From Streptomyces sp. NBC_00433 (lineage in GTDB: Bacteria; Actinomycetota; Actinomycetes; Streptomycetales; Streptomycetaceae), in assembly GCA_036015235.1 (NCBI GenBank), contig CP107926.1, positions 8,551,501 through 8,615,500 on the forward strand: a stretch of 64,000 bases of DNA. Direction: 5' to 3'. The notes beneath the pieces were generated by a model, which was not told the origin of the DNA, ran no database searches, and saw nothing but the letters and a program-made list of their open reading frames with translations. Position numbers and translations under genes: made by a program. Below are positions 61,331-64,000 of this stretch, piece by piece; the first letter of the stretch is position 1; each line of letters begins with the position of its first letter.

Positions 61331-62048
61331 GGCGCGAGGGGCTCACGGGCGGTCGGATCGAAGCCTCGCCGACGCGCGCGGTGCGGGGGCGGAGGACCAT
61401 GAGCGAGTCCTCCGCGGCGGCCACCATGGCGAAGGGGAAGCGGTCGAGTTCGAGGCAGAGGGCGACGTCGTCGGGATGGGCTCCCCGGCGTACGCCCGTC
61501 GCCAGCTCGGCCGCGGCGCGCGACCCGCGGGCGCGGCGGAGGAAGTCCGCTGCGTCGGTCGCCGGTTCGGTGGTCCTCCGGGCGATGTACTGGGCGCACG
61601 CCAGGTCCTCGTCGGCGCGTCCGTCCTCTCCGGTGACCACGAAGGTGACGCTGTCCGAGCCGCGCGCCCGCAGGAGCCGAGCCGTCGCCTCCGCCACCAC
61701 GAAGCCGGCGCACAGCACCAGCGACGCCTCCTTGACCGCCAGGGCGCCGACCGTCCCCGAGGTGGTCTTCTGCACGACGGTCCGCCCGCCGAGGTCGGCG
61801 GACCGCAGCAGGCCGGGCGAGTTGACGGCGTCGAACCCGGGCGCGGGCGGACCGTCCTTGAGCGCCGCCCAACCCGGGTGGCGGGCCTTGAGCGCGAGGG
61901 CTTCGTCCAGCGACTCGGCGAGGACGATCTTCTCCGCCCCCTGGGCGAAGCACCAGGCGGCCACCGTGAAGGCACGCATGACGTCGACCACGACCGCCAC
62001 GGACGGGGCTTCGGCCAGCTCGGGGATACCGAGGAATCGGGCGTCCAT
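61314..62048 (-). CDS. 2-phosphosulfolactate phosphatase-like (ComB family) protein
   Basis: This is a 244-residue protein: VAVVVDVMRAFTVAAWCFAQ (metal-binding Asp region), PPAPGFDAVNSPGLL, TSGTVGALAVKEA and GEDGRADEDLACAQYIA are typical of ComB-like phosphatases. In methanogens the enzyme makes sulfolactate for coenzyme M; in actinobacteria homologues are common and of unknown substrate. The ATG at 62048 begins the domain. The last 15 residues overlap the secreted-protein remnant and may be a replaced C-terminus. Confidence 0.85.
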   Translation of the reverse strand: MDARFLGIPELAEAPSVAVVVDVMRAFTVAAWCFAQGAEKIVLAESLDEALALKARHPGWAALKDGPPAPGFDAVNSPGLLRSADLGGRTVVQKTTSGTVGALAVKEASLVLCAGFVVAEATARLLRARGSDSVTFVVTGEDGRADEDLACAQYIARRTTEPATDAADFLRRARGSRAAAELATGVRRGAHPDDVALCLELDRFPFAMVAAAEDSLMVLRPRTARVGEASIRPPVSPSRPAGTR

Positions 62049-62270
62049 CCGACCATGATCGCGCACGCCCGCCCCGAGGACGGAGCCGGTCACCCCCTCA
62101 CGTGGACGGCTCGGAGGGCCGCACCGCCGCGACTACGAGGCCTGGCCTTCGCTGTCCTCGGGGGTGTGGTCGGACAGGCTGCCCCGGCCCTCGCGGCTGA
62201 CGGCGGTGCCCGGCCGGGCGGCGATCTCGGGGTATCCCCGGAGGGCGCCCCGGCCGCCGCGCGGCAGCGC
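62049..62270. other. intergenic region
   Basis: This 222-base gap lies between the BASS transporter stop and the ComB-like start. The promoter of the ComB-like gene should lie near 62050-62100. No gene is supported; several GC-rich partial inverted repeats near 62215-62260 could act in termination. Confidence 0.5.
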
Positions 62271-63614
62271 TCACGCGCTGCTCGCCTCGGCCGGTAGGGG
62301 CGCGACCGGTGCGGGTGCGGGGCGGCGCGACCAGCGGGTCGCGATCACCGCGCAGACCGCGAGCTGCATCTGGTGGAAGAGCATCAGCGGCAGGATCGCC
62401 AGGCCCGCCCGCGGGCCGAAGAGGGCTGCGGCCATGGGCAGTCCGGTCGCCAGGCTCTTCTTCGAGCCGCAGAAGACGATCGCGATGCGGTCCTCCTCGG
62501 CGAAGCGGAGCCGCCGTGCGGCGGTGGAGGTGGCGGTGAGCGCGAGCGCCAGCATGCCGGCCTCCAGGAACAGCAGGACGGCGAGCCGCGGCACGGTGAC
62601 CTGGTGCCAGATGCCCTCGGCCATGCCCTTGCTGAAGGCCGTGTAGACCACCAGCAGGATCGACAGCCGGTCGAGCCGGCCCAGGACCTTCTTGTGCCGG
62701 CTGATGAAGCCGATGGTCCAGCGGCGCAGCAACTGCCCGGCGAGGAAGGGCGCGACCAGCTGGGTGCCGAGCGCCGCCAGCCCGTCGGCGGAGAAGCGCA
62801 CGGTGGAGCCGATCAGCCACGCCGCGAGCAGCGGGGTGAGCAGCATGCCGAGCAGGCTGGAGTACGTGCCCGCGCAGATGGCCGCGGCGATGTTGCCGCG
62901 TGCGGTGGACGTGAACGCGATCGACGACTGGACGGTCGAGGGCACCACGCACAGGAACAGCAGCCCGGTGCAGAGCTGCGGGGTGAGCAGGCCGGCCGCC
63001 CCCACCGCCAGGCCGAGCAGCGGGAAGAGGACGAAGGTCGCGGCGACGACCACCAGGTGCAGCCGCCACCCGCGCAGCCCGTCCAGTGCCTCGCGGGCCG
63101 ACAGCCGGCTGCCGTAGAGGAAGAAGAGCAGGCCGATGGCGATGTCGGCGGCGTCGCCCGCCGCGACGGCCGCGCCGCCCTCGGCGGGCAGCAGCGCGGC
63201 CAGCCCGACCGTCGCGGCGAGCGCTACGACGTACGGATCGACGACCCGCCCGACCGCCCGCAACCCGCGCCGGAATGCGCCGGCCGGTGGCGGACCCGCA
63301 CCCGGCGGTCCACCGCGCGGACCCGAACTCCCGCTCGCCGCTGTGGGACTCGCCGCCCGCGCGGCGGAAATCCGGCTCCTCGCGCCCGGGTTCTCAGCCC
63401 GTCGGCTCGAACTCCCGCCCCGCGGGCCGGGTTCCCCGGTCCGCGGGGTCGGGCTCTCGCCCTGGTCGGGGCGGTGCGGTGGCAGGTCGGGGTGCGGGTC
63501 TGCCACCGGCCGTTCGCCCGCGGGCGCCGGGGTGGGGGCGGCCGGGTGGGGCCGGGCGCGGAGCCGCAGCCGCGGCCGGGGCCGCCCGTACGGCGACCGG
63601 GGCGTTACGGACAC
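62271..63614 (-). CDS. bile acid:sodium symporter (BASS) family transporter
   Basis: This is a 447-residue protein: a disordered Pro/Arg-rich N-terminal 115 residues, then about ten membrane helices. Conserved blocks are DAADIAIGLLFFLYGSRLS, LLFLCVVPSTVQSSIAFTS (Na-site crossover) and IVFCGSKKSLATGLPMA (second crossover). It imports organic acids with Na+. GTG 63614 with AAGGAGAC upstream is chosen; it follows the upstream lipoprotein stop by one base, so the two are coupled. Confidence 0.9.
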   Translation of the reverse strand: MSVTPRSPYGRPRPRLRLRARPHPAAPTPAPAGERPVADPHPDLPPHRPDQGESPTPRTGEPGPRGGSSSRRAENPGARSRISAARAASPTAASGSSGPRGGPPGAGPPPAGAFRRGLRAVGRVVDPYVVALAATVGLAALLPAEGGAAVAAGDAADIAIGLLFFLYGSRLSAREALDGLRGWRLHLVVVAATFVLFPLLGLAVGAAGLLTPQLCTGLLFLCVVPSTVQSSIAFTSTARGNIAAAICAGTYSSLLGMLLTPLLAAWLIGSTVRFSADGLAALGTQLVAPFLAGQLLRRWTIGFISRHKKVLGRLDRLSILLVVYTAFSKGMAEGIWHQVTVPRLAVLLFLEAGMLALALTATSTAARRLRFAEEDRIAIVFCGSKKSLATGLPMAAALFGPRAGLAILPLMLFHQMQLAVCAVIATRWSRRPAPAPVAPLPAEASSA

Positions 63615-63615
63615 C

Positions 63616-64000
63616 TCAGTCGTCTCCTTCCGATGTCGTCTGCTGCGCCGCGTCCGCCGGGGGAGCGGACGGTTCGCGGGTGACGTCGACGTCGCCGCCG
63701 TCACCGTCGTGGTCACTGCCGGCCGTCCCCTGGCTGCCCAGCTGCGTGTTGAGGGTGCGGTCCACTTCGAGCCAGGAGTCGGCGTTGGAGTTGTCGATGA
63801 TCACCAGCCCGTTGTTCGAGCCGTGCGACGGCGCCGGCGGCTCCGCCTCCCCCTGGTCGCCGCAGCCGCAGCCGGCCGCCGTCTCCGCGACCGCGGCCTG
63901 AAGGCTGCCGCAGCCGGCCAGCACGCCGGCGGCCAGCACCGCCGCGACGCCCACCCGGCGGACCGCCGTGAGCCCGTACGGCCTCTCATACGCTCCCGGC
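63616..64000 (-). CDS. hypothetical lipoprotein, 5' end outside the window
   Basis: The frame is open to the window edge and shows LTAVRRVGVAAVLAAGVLAG then Cys as a lipobox, an acidic Ser/Asp-rich mature part (SHGSNNGLVIIDNSNADSW, HDGDGGDVDVTREP) and a stop at 63616. The start is not visible unless it is GTG 63954, which would truncate the signal peptide. No family is recognised. It is directly upstream of and coupled to the BASS transporter. Confidence 0.65.
   Translation of the reverse strand, partial: PGAYERPYGLTAVRRVGVAAVLAAGVLAGCGSLQAAVAETAAGCGCGDQGEAEPPAPSHGSNNGLVIIDNSNADSWLEVDRTLNTQLGSQGTAGSDHDGDGGDVDVTREPSAPPADAAQQTTSEGDD

Noticed and set aside
1..64000. CRISPR arrays, tRNA genes and complete insertion sequences
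   Set aside because: No spaced identical repeats, no cloverleaf-type sequence with CCA end and no transposase with catalytic motifs were recognised by eye; dedicated scans could overturn this.

Overview
The window is 64 kb of very GC-rich DNA with GTG starts, ATGA/GTGA gene overlaps, rare TTA codons and families typical of Streptomyces or a close relative: an ECF42-type sigma factor with a DGPF protein, an SCO2521-2524-like block, a DUF6381-like small protein, CE1758/CE1759-type flavin enzymes and CUT1 sugar transporters without their own ATPase. I see no tRNA, rRNA, CRISPR array, complete insertion sequence or replication origin. Family names come from reading the translations; no database search was run.

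Region 1 (100-12804, minus strand) is the most striking: an 11-gene, mostly overlapping operon in the order lacI regulator, two sugar-type permeases, binding lipoprotein, four different ADP-ribosylglycohydrolase (ARH/DraG-fold) genes, ribokinase, CaiB-type CoA-transferase and HpcH/CitE-type CoA-ester lyase. A perfect LacI operator, a candidate promoter and a Crp-like site lie just upstream. I read it as uptake and stepwise dismantling of a ribosylated compound. A DapA-family aldolase with a strong terminator lies upstream (13045-13962).

Region 2 (14330-22945) holds ordinary Streptomyces genes: a FUSC transporter, a membrane glycosyltransferase-like protein, a small coiled-coil protein, an FMN-dependent 2-hydroxyacid oxidase, a YunG-like protein and the DGPF/ECF42 pair. 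Region 3 (22946-25302) is a decayed L-rhamnose locus: fused tails of an ABC permease and a sugar-binding protein, a frameshifted mutarotase, a 14-bp tandem repeat, and an apparently intact LacI regulator with palindromic operators.

Region 4 (25323-31978) has a SpoIIE-type phosphatase and a five-gene operon matching the uncharacterised SCO2524-2523-2522-2521 block plus an acetyltransferase; two of its genes carry TTA codons, implying bldA dependence. Region 5 (31988-39787) has a frameshifted NB-ARC/TPR gene and two convergent gene sets that may form a small cryptic metabolite cluster: a D-amino-acid-oxidase-like flavoprotein, a DNA-methylase-like protein with an altered motif, a 2-hydroxyacid-dehydrogenase-like protein lacking its catalytic triad, a clavaminate-synthase-like oxygenase and a haem-oxygenase-like diiron protein.

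Region 6 (39952-64000) mixes housekeeping and secreted functions: glyoxalase-like protein, luciferase-like monooxygenase with FMN reductase, malic enzyme, fasciclin protein, a beta-lactamase-like protein with a damaged start, a lipoprotein, class F sortase, a two-component system with a large external sensor, an AraC regulator divergent from an esterase, M48 and M1 peptidases, cysS, HIT protein, oxidoreductase, ComB-like phosphatase and a BASS transporter. Several gene stumps (RibD-like, S8 peptidase, SARP regulator, a secreted protein) show repeated deletion in this part of the chromosome.
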